Counted from the first letter of the stretch, positions 51,230-62,696 are shown. The stretch: 64,000 nt of DNA from Turnera subulata (GCA_028386065.3 JAKUCV010001966.1:342288-406287), one strand, 5' to 3'. Numbers and translations: made by a program. The notes: a model not told the origin generated them from the letters alone.

Positions 51230-54200
51230 CCCCTTAGTGCATGCTTGCAATCAACAACTCCAACTACAGTTTTGAAATATTCAAACTTAGGCTTTACCAA
51301 AGCTTTAGTAAATATATCTGCAGCTTGATCGTTTGTTGATATCCCCGTCAAAATGATCTCTTAATTCAACACTTTCTCCCGGATATAGTGATGGCGAACT
51401 TCAATATGTTTTGTTCGACCATGAAAGACTGGATTTGATGCAAGCTTCACAGCACTTTCATTGCCATATTTAGTCTGAACAGGATAATCAATCTTGCAAA
51501 ACATATCTTCGATTAGCCTCTTTAACCATGTGCATTCTTGTGCTGCCATAGTTGCTGCTACATACTCAGCTTCAGTGCTAGATAGAGTAACAACCGGTTG
51601 CTTCTTGCTGTACCAAGATATCACGGCTGAACCTACACTAAAACAATAGCCTGAAGTTGAGTGTCTATCATTCACATCTCCAGCCCAATCTGCATCTGTG
51701 AAGCCAGCTAACAAGAATTTTTCACATCTTCCATACATCAGACCATAATCATTCGAACCCTTTACATATCGAAGGATTCGTTTTGCTGCCTCCAAATGCG
51801 AACTTCTTGGACACTGCATGAATTGGAAAACTACACCCACAGAGAAAGCAATCTCAGGTCTTGTGATAGTTAAATAAATTAAGCTACCAACAAGTTGCTG
51901 AAATTTTCTTGCATCCTTTAATTACTCTCCATCATCTTTCATTAGTTTGAGATGTGGCTCCAGTGGAGTGGCTTTTTCCTTTGACTCCCCCATGCCAAAA
52001 CGCTGCAGCAACTTTCTCGCATATCTTTTTTGATAAATAAAATAACCTTGATATGTTTTTTCAACTTCCAAACCAAGAAAGCAGTTGGCTTCTCCCAAAT
52101 TCTTCATCTCAATTCTAATGGACAACTCTTTTTTCAGCTTTGAAATCTCAGCTTCATCATCCCCAGTAATTATCATATCATTCACATACAGCAAGACCGT
52201 CAAGTGTTTATTTGATTCTAGTTAAATGAATAAACTAGAATCTGCATCGGAGACTTTAAAACTACAAAAGATAAAGTACTGAGCAACTTTACCACACCAA
52301 GCACGTGGAGCTTGCTTGAGGCCGTACAACGCCTTCTTCAATCGACAAACATAGTTAGGATACTGCTTCAAAACATATCCTTTAGGCTGCTCTATAAACA
52401 CTTCACGATCTAATTCTCCATATAAAAAAGCATTTTTAACATCTAGCTGCCGCACGTTCCAATTTTTGAAAGCTGCAAGAGAAAAAATGGTTCTTACTGT
52501 CACCATTTTTGCAATAGGACTGAATGTCTCCTCATAATCCAGCCCATAACTTTGAGAGAATCCTCGTGCAACAAGTCGAGCTTTGCATCTATCAACAGAT
52601 CCATCTGAATTTTTCTTCAATCGATAGACCTATTTGCAGGTGATTGGCTCATAATTTCCTGGTTTTGCAACTATCTCCCACGTTTGATTTTTGTTCAACG
52701 CTTCAATCTCCTCTTTCATGGTAGCTTCCCATTTTGGATGATGTTTGGCTTCTTCATAGCTTGTTGTTTCATCATTCAATGCTCCTATAAAGAAGCATGA
52801 AATGACGAAGCACTGGTTAAGCTAAACTTTATAATCTTCAAGATAACTCGGTTGTCTTCTATCTCTTATTGATCTTCTCACTTCTTGTTGCTCACCATCT
52901 TCTTTTGTTAAAGTATTTTTGAGTTGAGGATCCATCTGCTGTTTCTTCATCATTAGATGCTTGCTCATTAACTTCAGGAAACAACAGCTCCAAATCTTCT
53001 TGATCATCACCAAGAATAACAAATTTTTGAGCAGGCGACAAAGATGACACTTCATCAAAAACTACATCTCGAGAAGTTGTAAACTTCTTTGTCTCTGGAT
53101 CCATGCACCTCTAGCCCTTTCTATAAGGATCATAGCCAACACATACACACTTTTTTGCTTTCCGATCAAGTTTGGTTCTATTCGCTTTGGGAACATGAAC
53201 ATAACAAATAGAACCAAATATCCGAAAATAATTGACATTTGGCTTTTCACCATATAAAATCTCGAAAGGAGACTTTTGTCTACCTGGCCAAGGAGGCAAT
53301 CTGTTTGTCACATGGCAAGCACATTGAATTGCTTCTGCCCAAAGCTCTCGAGGAAGATTCTTGTCATGCAACCAACAAAGACAGACTGAAGTAAGGTAAG
53401 CAAGCTTTCTTTCTAAAACTCCATTTTGTTAAGGAGTATCTGGATAGGTCATTTGACGAAGAATGCTGTTATCATCACAAAATTGAAAGAATTCTTATGA
53501 CATGAATTCCCCACCATTATCACTTCGAAGACATTTTATCTTCTTCCCAAATTCTTTCTCCACAGCATCTTTGAACTCCACAAACTTGGATAACGCTTCA
53601 CTCTTCTCTTTTAAAAATTTCACCCAAGTAAATCTTGAATGATCATCCACCAGCACCATTACATAACGATGTCCGCTATAACTTGATGTTCTAGTTGGTC
53701 CCATTAAGTCGGTATGAACCAATTCAAACATGGTGGATCTTCGGTTTGATGACTTGCTGAAAGGAAATTGATGAGATTTGTCATATTGACAGCCTTGACA
53801 AACCACATCTTCATGTATGTTCTTCAGTGTTGGCATGCCATCTACTAACTTCTTAGAGGAAATTTGTTGCAACATTTGGTGGCCTACATGCCCCAAACGT
53901 CTATGCCAAATTCCAAGACTATCAGCTTGGCTTGTCTTCTTCACATAACCTTCACCTGCTGATATAACGAACAAAGTGCCCTTCTTCTCTTCAGTGAGAA
54001 AGACATCTCCAGATATTTTTTTCACATTGTCAAGCACCTTTACATCATTTGGGCCAAACAAGACATATTTTCCAGAATCAGTAATTTGAGGAATTGAAAC
54101 TAGATTTTTTGTCAAACCTGGAACATGATAAACATCTTGCAACTTGACACTTCTGGTTGTATTGCCGACAACATTGATTTTTACAACACCTTCTTTCACC

Positions 54201-55265
54201 ACCGGATAAGTTGAATTATCTGTAGTGACAATAACTCGATCTCCACGGTGTTCCCGTATCTCAGAAAAAAGAACTATCATCTCCAGTTACATGATGAGAG
54301 CATCCTGAATCCATGATCCACTCTTCCTTTTTGGCATTGCTGGCATAGCTAACAAAAGCATGGGTTGACTTTTGTTCAACAGCTTTAATAGTAAAACATT
54401 GCTCCCATTTGGGTTCATCACCTCCTTCACTCGTACATGCAATATTGGCTTTTGCAATTTTCACTCTGCAATTTTTCTTAATATGCCCAAGTTTACCACA
54501 TCTGTAGCACTTGATAGGCTGCTTGTTTTGAAAATTGCCACCAGTATTCTTCTCAGCATTTGATGACTTTTCAGCTTCCTTGCTTCCACCAGTTGAGTAA
54601 TTTTTATTTTGTTTTCCTTTTGAGAATAAGGCAGCATCGGGAGTAAAATTCTTTGCCATTTGTCTTGCCAAAGTCTCTTGGTTAGCAAGTAAACTCTCCA
54701 ATTCTTCAATTGTAGGCTGATTAACCCACCCCTGAATGGATGTAAAAAAAGGAGTGTATACCTTCCTCAATCCTCGAATGAGAAATCTTCTTTGTCTTGC
54801 TTCACTGATCTTCTCATCTGGATCTAACTCTGAGATTTCATTACAAAGATTTTTAACTCGCAAGAAATACTCAGAAATAGACATACCTCCTTGTGTTATC
54901 ATCGCCAATTCATTCTCCAACAGTTGCAATCTTGCTATGTTCTTTTGGGTGTACAAACTCTCCAATTTCAGCCAAACTCCTTGTGGTGAATCCACATTGC
55001 GAATATGGTCAACAAGCTCTTTGCTAATAGAAGTCCTCAATGCAAAGAGAGCTTTACCAAACTTGATCTTCCATTTCCTCTGCGGTTCTGAATTTTCTTG
55101 AGTGTCGGTTGGAATCTCTGTATCAATACCATTAACAAGCTCCCACAGATCTTGACCTTGAAGATATGCCTCCATACACATTCTCCAGTACTTATAGTTT
55201 GTCCCTACAAGCTTCTCCATGCCATATTGTGCAAGTGAACCGTTTCCTCCATTAGCTGACTCCAT
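51230..55265 (-). pseudogene. Copia gag-pol, TNT1/Tork-like, several stops and frameshifts
   Basis: Best start is 55265 (MESANGGNGS). Gag has the YWRMCMEAYLQ and WLKLESLYTQKN motifs and a CCHC knuckle CYRCGKLGHIKKNC. The protease active site is WIMDSGCSHHVTG. A frameshift follows near 54270. The integrase has the HHCC finger (HRRLGHVGHQ, CQGC), HTDLMGP, VDDHSRF and RSDNGGEF, then a stop at 53495 and another near 53430. RT is in pieces at 52222-52620 (DVKNAFLYGEL) and 51922-52203 (LLYVNDMIITGDD, with N where the usual motif has D: YVND for YVDD). RNase H is at 51361-51840 (TDADWAGD, SSTEAEYVA). Not functional. Confidence 0.92.
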
Positions 55266-55365
55266 GCTACAAAACTCCCCTCCACAATTTTCAATCCTCT
55301 CCAACAAGACAAATAAAACTTGATGGACAAGAAGAAAGAAAAAATTGTGAAATTGCTAGAACTTG

Positions 55366-55377
55366 GCTCCGCTACCA
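55366..55377 (-). other. Primer binding site TGGTAGCGGAGC of the copia element
   Basis: Directly next to the 5' LTR. Identical over 12 nt to the chromovirus PBS at 17144-17155. Confidence 0.75.
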
Positions 55378-55665
55378 TAAAAAAAGGGATAGCTATATAG
55401 CGTAGTATGAAAAAGGAAGAAAAAAAAGATACTAGAGAATGAATGAACATTCTGTGTTTATTGCTTACTGTGGATGGTTAAAAACAATGAAAGTCTGCCT
55501 TTATATAGGCTTACATCAGAATACATAACGAAAGTTTTCTCAGCTAATAAAAGCTTTTTATTTAATAGAATTAAAACTCCCCCATCCTACCGTATGGCTT
55601 ACTTATTCCTGTAACAAATACCATAAAGTCTAATTAAGTTAAGTAACATGCACTAATTTGTAACA
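55378..55665 (-). mobile_element. 5' LTR of the copia element (288 bp)
   Basis: Near copy of 50937-51226. Minus strand starts TGTTACAAATTAGTGC at 55665. Confidence 0.88.
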
Positions 55666-55776
55666 TTCCTAATCTGCAGAATCTGGTTCAAGACAGATTC
55701 GCATGATTAGTGCCAAATCGGTGTGTAACTGAAAAAGGGGCTAATTCACCCCCCTCTTAGCCTATTTGGGCCTACA
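55666..55776 (+). mobile_element. Sirevirus-like copia LTR, right part
   Basis: Continues the LTR split by the copia element and ends with GGGGCTAATTCACCCCCCTC and TTAGCC, the usual 3' end of Sirevirus LTRs. No internal region follows, so this is a solo or truncated LTR. Confidence 0.55.
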
Positions 55777-56176
55777 CACCTAACCGACCCGAAATCCGGT
55801 GGATACCCAATGCCTAACCGAAACCCAAACCGAACTGGACATTTTTTTAATATTATTTTCCTTTTCTTTTTATTTTATTATTTTTTTATCCAAAAATTTT
55901 AATTCTAAAAAGAGATATTTTTTTCGTTGTAGTAATCTGTAATCTATTTTTAATTCTAAAAATAGATATTTGGATTATCGGGGTGGGAAGGTATTTGGGT
56001 CGAAAAGAAAATAGATTGCAGATTACTAGAACGAAAAGAAATATCTATTTTTAGAATTAAAAACTTTAGAAAAAAGAAAATAAAAAAGTAAAAAAGGAAA
56101 ATAATAAATATTGTCTAGTTTGGGTCGGGTTTCGGTTAGACTTTAGGTATCCACTTGGTTTCGGATCGATTAGGTG
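55777..56176. repeat. 400-bp foldback (near-perfect long inverted repeat)
   Basis: Left arm begins CACCTAACCGACCCGAAA; the right arm reverse complement begins CACCTAATCGATCCGAAA. Arms of about 190 bp meet near 55976 and include an A/T-rich middle with ATTCTAAAAA...AGATATTT pairing. It could be a MITE, or the end of the MULE right arm folding on itself. Confidence 0.7.
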
Positions 56177-56358
56177 AAGAATCCGAGTGAAAAAACTGAC
56201 AAGTCATTGATTTAATGGGTAAAATGGTCAAAATAACCAAATTAGGCAAATCCTACTTAATTGAGGGATGAAATGTGACTAAATTAAAACACAGGTATGA
56301 ATTGTGATAATCAAGAGCAACACAGGTACCAAAAAAAAGCATTAGTCCGATGTTAAAT

Positions 56359-57359
56359 TAACTATCTTGCATCAGGAATCCACCGTGGATAATCAGATTA
56401 TACTCCATTAATTTATAATGGCGCTCTACTTAATTTTTTTGGGCTCTAATTTAATTGTTAACAAGTTCTTTTTTTATGTCCCTCCATTTTTAATTTTTTG
56501 ATTATTATTCTTTGGCTTTTATTTTCACTTATCTTGTCTCTCAACTCGCATTTTACTGGAATTGGAATATGTAATCCTTTTTTCCATACCATGCCGGTGG
56601 TGTCGTTGCGGTGATGACATCTATCAGGTAGGGCCCATAGACTACCAATTGTTTGTTATTTTTACTTCTTTTTAAAAATTTAATTCCAAAAAAAAGCCTA
56701 AATCATTTCTTGTGGAAACTTTATTCCATAAAGAATTCTCCCCTTGTACAATATAGTATTGTCAAATTCCAAGCCGAAATAAAGCATTATTATCATTATA
56801 AAAACTAGACATTCTATCTTTAGAAAAGAAAAAAAAAATCAACTAAATCCAACAACCGATGACAATGGCTCGACGGTGCTTTTATAAGATAATCGTAGGC
56901 TTTTCGATCGTATGTCTCCAGCCACCGACCCTCCTATAAAACTGCAAATCTAAATCGTCCAATCAAAGATCAGTTAACCATTTAGTCACTAGTGAGTTAA
57001 TAACAGAGAAATAAAGGAAGCAAGAGAAGTACTTACTGAGGACGCGAACGATCTCGGCAGTGCTGCCACCATCATTGGAGGGCAGGACGTGAGCGACATC
57101 ATCTAGTGAACTGCCTGAGATTTTTTTCAACCACGTTGAAGGCGGTGCCGTCAGAGAAGACGGGGAGGGAGGGCTGTGAGCACTAGGGGCTAAGTCTTCC
57201 TTGTCCCGACGACTTCTGCAATCGCGCCCGATGGCACTGCTTACCCCTCCTCCTCCTCCTCTTGATTCTGCCTCTGTTTTTGCGGCTTACGTCATTCCCC
57301 GTTAGTGAAGGTATGGGAGAACTCTTTGACACCTTCTCGAAGGTGGGCAAGGGAAAATT
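56359..57359. other. Intergenic with an unassigned exon-like fragment
   Basis: Minus strand 57180-57040 reads WLKKISGSSLDDVAHVLPSN and EIVRVLS before a GTAAGT donor-like site; it might be an exon of an unrecognised gene or captured fragment. The rest is AT-rich. Confidence 0.3.
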
Positions 57360-57399
57360 TAAGGCAGTGTTTGGTACATGGGCTACATGGGGACGGGAC

Positions 57400-57560
57400 G
57401 GGACAAAACATTTTGTCCTGCGTTTGATGCGCGTGGGACGGGACGCGAGGGAGGGACACGGTGGGACACGCTTGGACAAATTTTGGGAAATTCTGTCCAC
57501 TCCATTTCGAGTGGACACAACGGGCTTGGACGGGACAAGCTTTTTCTGTCCCGAGTTTAT
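57400..57560 (+). repeat. GGACGGGAC-rich subterminal repeats, left end
   Basis: Repeated GGACGGGAC, GTGGGAC and GGGACA motifs near the left TIR; complementary CAGTCC/CGTCC repeats occur at 63178-63232. Probable transposase or Myb-like protein binding region (inference). Confidence 0.6.
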
Positions 57561-58967
57561 CCCTGCTTGAGTTTTTTTAACCCAAAACTACCCTCTAACC
57601 CTAATAACATCAAATAAAAAGCCTGAAACCCACTCTCTTCTCCATTTGTTACGCCGCACTGTCTCTCTCTTCTTCTTCTTTCTGGTTCGTCTTCTCCTCT
57701 CTGCTCTCTTCGTTTTCTTTCTCGATTTGTAATCTTCCTCCCTTCTCACCCTAATTTTTCTCTCCTACAATTTCCCCCCTCGATCCCTCTTTATTTGTGG
57801 CTTGCTCTCTTTGTTGTAACTGACGATTTGTCTTTCGAGCTCGCATGCTTGCAGCGCAACAAAGGCAGTTGTTGTGTTTGTGGCTAAACAAGGTTCGTGT
57901 TATGTGTTTTGTTGTTTGTGTTCTTTGCCTTTTGTAATTTCGTTTTCTTCTCTTCTTCTCCTCCTCTGTTTCGTTTTCTTCTCTTCGTCTCCTCTTAAGT
58001 GTCGTCTTGTCTCTTCTTTCTCTTTTGATTTCCCTTAACTGAAACCTAATTTAGCAATTTCCCAATTGAAACCCTAACCCCCAATTAAAACCCTAATTAT
58101 TCTATTCCCCCAATTGAAACCCTAACCCCCAATTACAACCTTAATATGCAATTCTCCCAATTAAATACAGAGTTATGGCCCAATAGAAAAGTTCACTGGA
58201 GTTGAATTGGTTTTGCGATGTGTTTTGTGTAATGGAAGTTATCCTGACCTCATCAACTTTTTTAATTATTGATACTAATTAATGGTGATTTAATGATGAT
58301 GCTGCAATAGGCAATGGATGATAGCATATATTGCAAAATATAGTAGTCAAGGGCTCTTGCCCCGTTGGCTGTTACTTGAGTGTAGCATACATTGAAATAG
58401 TCAAGATTATCATTAGCATCAATTTTTTATAGTTCAGGTCAATAATGATCTTATTTATTTTGCAATCTTGTAATGAGTGTGTTAGGACTAGATTTTCTAG
58501 AAAATTTAATTGCTCACTTTTCTCCTGGTTGGGTTAGTATTTGTTGTCTAATCTCTCCCTAATGCTCTTTTGTGCTGTATTGTTGCTGACATATTGAATA
58601 GCTCTCATGTCTTCTTCTCTGCTCTTCTTCACTTCTCGTGCGTCCTTGTGTTTCTGATCAAGTTGGATCTTTATTGGCATTGCTCGCTCAATGAGAGTTC
58701 TTTCTTACTAATATATTGTTATCTCTCAATGCAGTGATCTGGTTGGCGTTGCTGGGTTTTTGACAAGGTATGAATTTATTACCGTCAGTCATATATGTCG
58801 TCTAAATTTGAATTGTTGGTATTGCGATTATGTTTGGATTTCTTGTATTCAAATTGTGGTTGTTGTTGTGCTTATTTGTTGCTTGCTTAGATGTTGGTGT
58901 GTTTACTTGTTTCATGCTTAATTGGTGTGTGTAGTTGATTCTTATTCATGGTTGTTGGTTGGTATAG

Positions 58968-60387
58968 ATGGAAGAAAGGCGGAAGCTTACGCAACAGTAT
59001 TTAGCATTTTTCGTATTCACTTGGCATCAATTTGACATGCTCCTGAATTGTGCATTGTTGATTCTCATGTATCATCATAGGAGAGTTGAAAGGCGTAGAA
59101 ATGCAGCTTTAGGGGAAAGGACATTTTCTGTTTATCAGACTAGGAGGAATGTCATTGATGATATGGTTAGAGCTTCTGATGTGAGGTGTATTTCGAATGT
59201 GAGGATGGATATCAATGCTTTTGCAAGGCTGTGTGAATTGTTGAGAGTCAAAGGTGGGTTAGAATCCAAAGGGAGTGTAACCATAGAGGAGCAGGTTTTG
59301 ACTTTTGTTCACATACTAGCTCACCACCAAAAGAATAGAACCCTTCAGAATAGGTTTGGTAGGTCAGGTGAAACCATTAGCAGACACTTTAACCAAGTCT
59401 TGCGTTCTGTGATAAGACTGCACAAAGATTTGCTTGTAAAACCAGAGCCAGTCCCTGAGAATTACTCTGATTCAAGGTGGAAATGGTTTAAGGTAATGAG
59501 TCATATCATAGTTTTCCAGTGTTTGTTACTTATAAATTACAAATAATACTTACTTATATTTTCATTGTCAAATGATGTTTTAGGGCTGCTTAGGTGCTTT
59601 AGATGGAACTTATATAGATGTCACAGTTCTTGATCAAGATAAACCAAGGTACAGAACCAGAAAAGGCAGAATTTCAATGAATGTGCTAGGTGTTTGTAAT
59701 CGTGAAATGAATTTTGTCTTGGTGTTTACTGGTTGGGAGGGTTCTGCCTCTGATCCAAGGGTCCTACGTGATGCTGTGTCAAGGCCTAATGGATTACAAG
59801 TGCCTGTTGGTAGGTGTCTTTTGGCTGAAAAATAATTTAAGAAGAAAAACTATTTTCAGTGCTATAAATTGATAAAATTTAACTTAACTTGAACTATTTT
59901 AGGTAATTATTATTTAGTGGATGCCGGCTATACTAATGGCCCCGGATTTTTGGCCCCATATCGTGGTGTTCGATACCATCTGAAAGAATGGGCTGCAAGT
60001 GGGTCGAGGACAAGGCTGCCTAGGAATTATGAGGAGTATTTCAATTTAAAACATGCTCAGGCAAGGAATGTGATTGAAAGGGCATTCGGTCTGCTTAAAA
60101 AAAGGTGGGCTATATTGAGGAGTCCCTCATTTTACCCAATTAAGACTCAGGGTCGCATCATTATGGCATGTTGCATGCTCCATAATTTTATTAGGACTGT
60201 CATGTCAAGTGACCCTGAGGAAGATAGTCCTAATGTAGCTGAAGGAAATGTGAATGAAGGAGATGAGGAGAATGAGACTCCTGAAATGATTGATTCGGTT
60301 AACGCCACAGATGAGTGGTCTAGGGAGAGGGATGAATTGGCACAGCAAATGTACCAAGAGTGGCAGAATGCTCGCGGCAATCTCTGA
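58968..60387 (+). CDS. PIF/Harbinger transposase (DDE)
   Basis: Three exons 58968-59492, 59584-59809, 59903-60387; GT-AG introns; 411 aa in frame. N-terminal half has the helix-turn-helix-like region of plant Harbinger transposases (RMDINAFARLCELLR...VTIEEQVLTFVHILAHH...FGRSGETISRHFN). The DDE nuclease domain shows Asp182 in LGALDGTYI, Asp257 in LVDAGYTNG and Glu309 in ARNVIERAFGLLKKRW, then the ACCMLHNFIR motif. C-terminal tail acidic. Cuts the element at its TIRs with help of the Myb-like partner (family knowledge). All catalytic residues are present. The hydrophobic-looking residues 10-35 before the RRVERRR stretch are unusual; a start at a later Met is possible. Confidence 0.92.
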
Positions 60388-60710
60388 ATTTTTTAATAAT
60401 GTTGTTGGCATTGTTGTTGGTATTGTTGTTTCTTGATTAAGTTGCAGCTTTATATTACTTTCAGAATTGTTTCCTTAAACATTTGTATGACTTATTTTAT
60501 TTTTATTCTTGGGATTTGTATGGACATGATGAGGTGATTGTTTGTATTATTTGGACATTTTATTGTCTTATTGTTACTGACATTTCATTACAAATTATGA
60601 GTGGCATTTAATTGAACTTGTGTTGTATTATTTTAAACTGTCTATACCTGAGTCTGGATTCCTCTTTCCATTCTGTGCTCTGTTTATTCATTTGTATGGG
60701 GAAATTAGTC

Positions 60711-61781
60711 ATGGCTGATAGGCGATCTTGGACTGTTGGGGAGGAAACAATGTTGGTTGATATCCTGGAGGAATTGGTGAATGATGGGCACCGAGTTGAT
60801 GCTGGCTCATTCAAGCCAGGCACAATTAACCTGATTGTAAGCCAACTAGCTGAAAAGCTCCCAAATAGTGGCCTTACTGCAGCTAATGTGAGGAATAAGA
60901 TGAAAAGGTTGAAGGAAAAATTCAATGCATGCAATGAAATGGCAAATTTTAGTGGCTTCGCTTGGAATGATGTGAAGAAATGTGTTGAATGTGACAGCAA
61001 GGAAGTCATTGCAGCATACACCAAGGTAATAAGTCTGAATTACCTCTAGCTTTTTGTCAATATTCAGAGGAAAAAAATGCTCCATCTACCATTTGTTAGA
61101 CATCTTTGTTGCTGCCTTTGTTGGTTTTCCTTGTAATCTGTAATGTGTGCTTCTTAATTACCCCAGTTCTGAAATGTGTACTTCTTAATTAGTACTTTTC
61201 TGATATTGTTTCCTTTGTATGTTGTGCAGAGGAATCCTAACAAGTCATATAAGTGTGGAACTCCATTCCCTCTTTTCAGCAGATTGTCCTATGTGTTTCG
61301 AGTTGACCGAGCTAATGGAGCACTTGGTGAATTGCCGGATGAAGCTGATCGGGCATTGACTGAATTCATTGAGGGGCAGGGAGAGGGGGGAGCAGATTCT
61401 GCCTTCACCTACACTGTTCAGCCCTCCAATGTTGGTCAGGCCTCGAACCCTGAGCAGTCTCACACATTTCCTGAAAATGTACAAACCACAAGTGGCAGCA
61501 GGAAACGCAAGAGGAGCTCTGAGAATTTGGATGGTTTGGCTGCAGCTATAGTCGCTGGAATTGAAGGCTACAGCGGATACATTGATAAGCTTGCTGATGC
61601 TATGCATGGAAAAGATCCAACCAGGGTTCTTGGAGATGAGCTGCACAGACTTGGACTCACGCCTAATGAGTCAGTTCAGATTGCAATGAGGCTTTCTGGG
61701 AATGCAGGTTTGACAAAGTTCTTCTGGGAGATGAATGATGACCAGAAGAGGGAATTTATCAAAACCATGCTTGCTAATTGA
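60711..61781 (+). CDS. Harbinger Myb/SANT-like DNA-binding protein (ORF1 type)
   Basis: Exons 60711-61025 and 61230-61781 join in frame to 288 aa. Start at MADRRSW chosen because the Myb/SANT-like domain begins there (SWTVGEETMLVDILEEL...NVRNKMKRLKEKFN, residues about 6-100). Middle region acidic/Gln-Ser-rich with a basic patch SRKRKRSS (nuclear signal). The C-terminal part is helical (LADAMHGKD...FFWEMNDDQKREFIKTML). In plant PIF/Harbinger elements this protein binds the ends and carries transposase into the nucleus (family knowledge). It lies 324 bp after the transposase on the same strand. Confidence 0.9.
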
Positions 61782-62244
61782 CAAGCAACAGAAGTCGGAC
61801 AATCCACAATTACCACACTTCCTAGATATTAACCTAATGATGCATTACTCACTGTTTTTGCTACTTTTTCACATTGCAATGTGAACATTAGTGGTTGATG
61901 CATTTCTGGAACTTTAATCTTACTTAGTAGGGTAATTTTATTAGTTAGTGGCAGCCTAGTTATGTCTATTGTGGTTGATTTGTGGATATTTTTGGATATT
62001 GTCCAGCTTGGTTATGATGATTATGATGCAATGAATGTTTATGTGGCAATTATGTTATTGATTGTTGTTGTTGGTATCTTGGTTGATTGTTGCTGTTGGT
62101 ATCTTGGTTGATTTGTGCTAGTTTTTGATATTATGACGGTTATGATGCAATGCGAGTGAATGGATATTGTTTGGCTACAGACATTATTGGATTTGTTTTG
62201 CAACTAATACTTGTGACAGGTTTTGGTATTTGTAGGTTTAATCA

Positions 62245-62619
62245 ATGACACGATACAAATACTATGCTGTGTTTAATGGTCGTCAAAATGGCGTGTATGA
62301 TAATTGGGATGATGTGAAGATGGTCACGGATTCATTCCCGCATGCGAGTTTTAAAGGATACAAGACTTTGCAAGAGGCACAAACAGCGTATGTGTTGAGT
62401 GAAAAACGTTGGGTTCGCGACAACTTCCAAGCATTCATGAATGAATCACCCACAAATTCAACTCCACAAGATATCATGCCATCAACTTCAACCAAGGAGG
62501 AAAGCCAACCTAGGATGGTGGACATGAATTCCATTGTTATGGAAAACCAAAAGTACAAGCATATAGCTATTGGCTTTGTGTTAGCATTAGTTGTGATGGC
62601 GGTTATTAAATATTTGTAA
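62245..62619 (+). CDS. Third ORF of the Harbinger element: RNase H1 N-terminal (viroplasmin-type) domain with C-terminal membrane anchor
   Basis: 124 aa, intact, between the Myb-like gene and the right TIR. Residues 4-50 (YKYYAVFNGRQNGVYDNW, then FKGYKTLQEAQTAY) match the small RNA-DNA hybrid/dsRNA-binding fold at the N-terminus of eukaryotic RNase H1, also called Cauli_VI. No RNase H catalytic domain follows. The middle (60-95) is polar and Ser/Thr/Pro-rich. The last 19 residues (IAIGFVLALVVMAVIKYL) look like a tail anchor. An AG acceptor-like site sits at 62234-62235, so an upstream non-coding exon is possible. Function unknown: perhaps a captured host gene, perhaps a transposon accessory protein. 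Confidence 0.75.
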   Translation: MTRYKYYAVFNGRQNGVYDNWDDVKMVTDSFPHASFKGYKTLQEAQTAYVLSEKRWVRDNFQAFMNESPTNSTPQDIMPSTSTKEESQPRMVDMNSIVMENQKYKHIAIGFVLALVVMAVIKYL

Positions 62620-62696
62620 TTGCATCCTTTTTATTCTTCATGTCAAATGTAGAACATCTAACATGGTATTTCTACTCTATCTAACATAATTCGTAT

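Larger units (their letters stand above)
50937..55665 (-). mobile_element. Ty1/copia retrotransposon with both LTRs (4.7 kb)
   Basis: Minus orientation. LTRs at 50937-51226 and 55378-55665 differ at about 9 positions (roughly 3 percent by eye). Polypurine tract AAGGGGGAG abuts the 3' LTR; the PBS abuts the 5' LTR. Flanks TTCTA (50932-50936) and TTCCT (55666-55670) are an imperfect target duplication. Inserted into the Sirevirus-like LTR. Confidence 0.9.
49375..56348. mobile_element. Mutator-like (MULE) non-autonomous composite, 6974 bp
   Basis: Terminal inverted repeats of about 180 bp (49375-49560 and 56170-56348), starting GGATTAATGCC on the left and GGACTAATGCT on the right when reverse complemented, with high identity through the shared GTTGCTCTTGATTATCACAA. 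Flanked by a perfect 10-bp duplication GATGTTAAAT (49365-49374 and 56349-56358). Long TIRs with 9-11 bp duplication point to Mutator. No MURA transposase is visible. The interior holds tandem repeats, a Sirevirus-like LTR, a copia element and a foldback. Confidence 0.82.

Noticed and set aside
58050..58140. Telomere-like CCCTAA repeats
   Set aside because: Only a few imperfect AACCCTAA phrases within the transposon leader; not a telomeric array.
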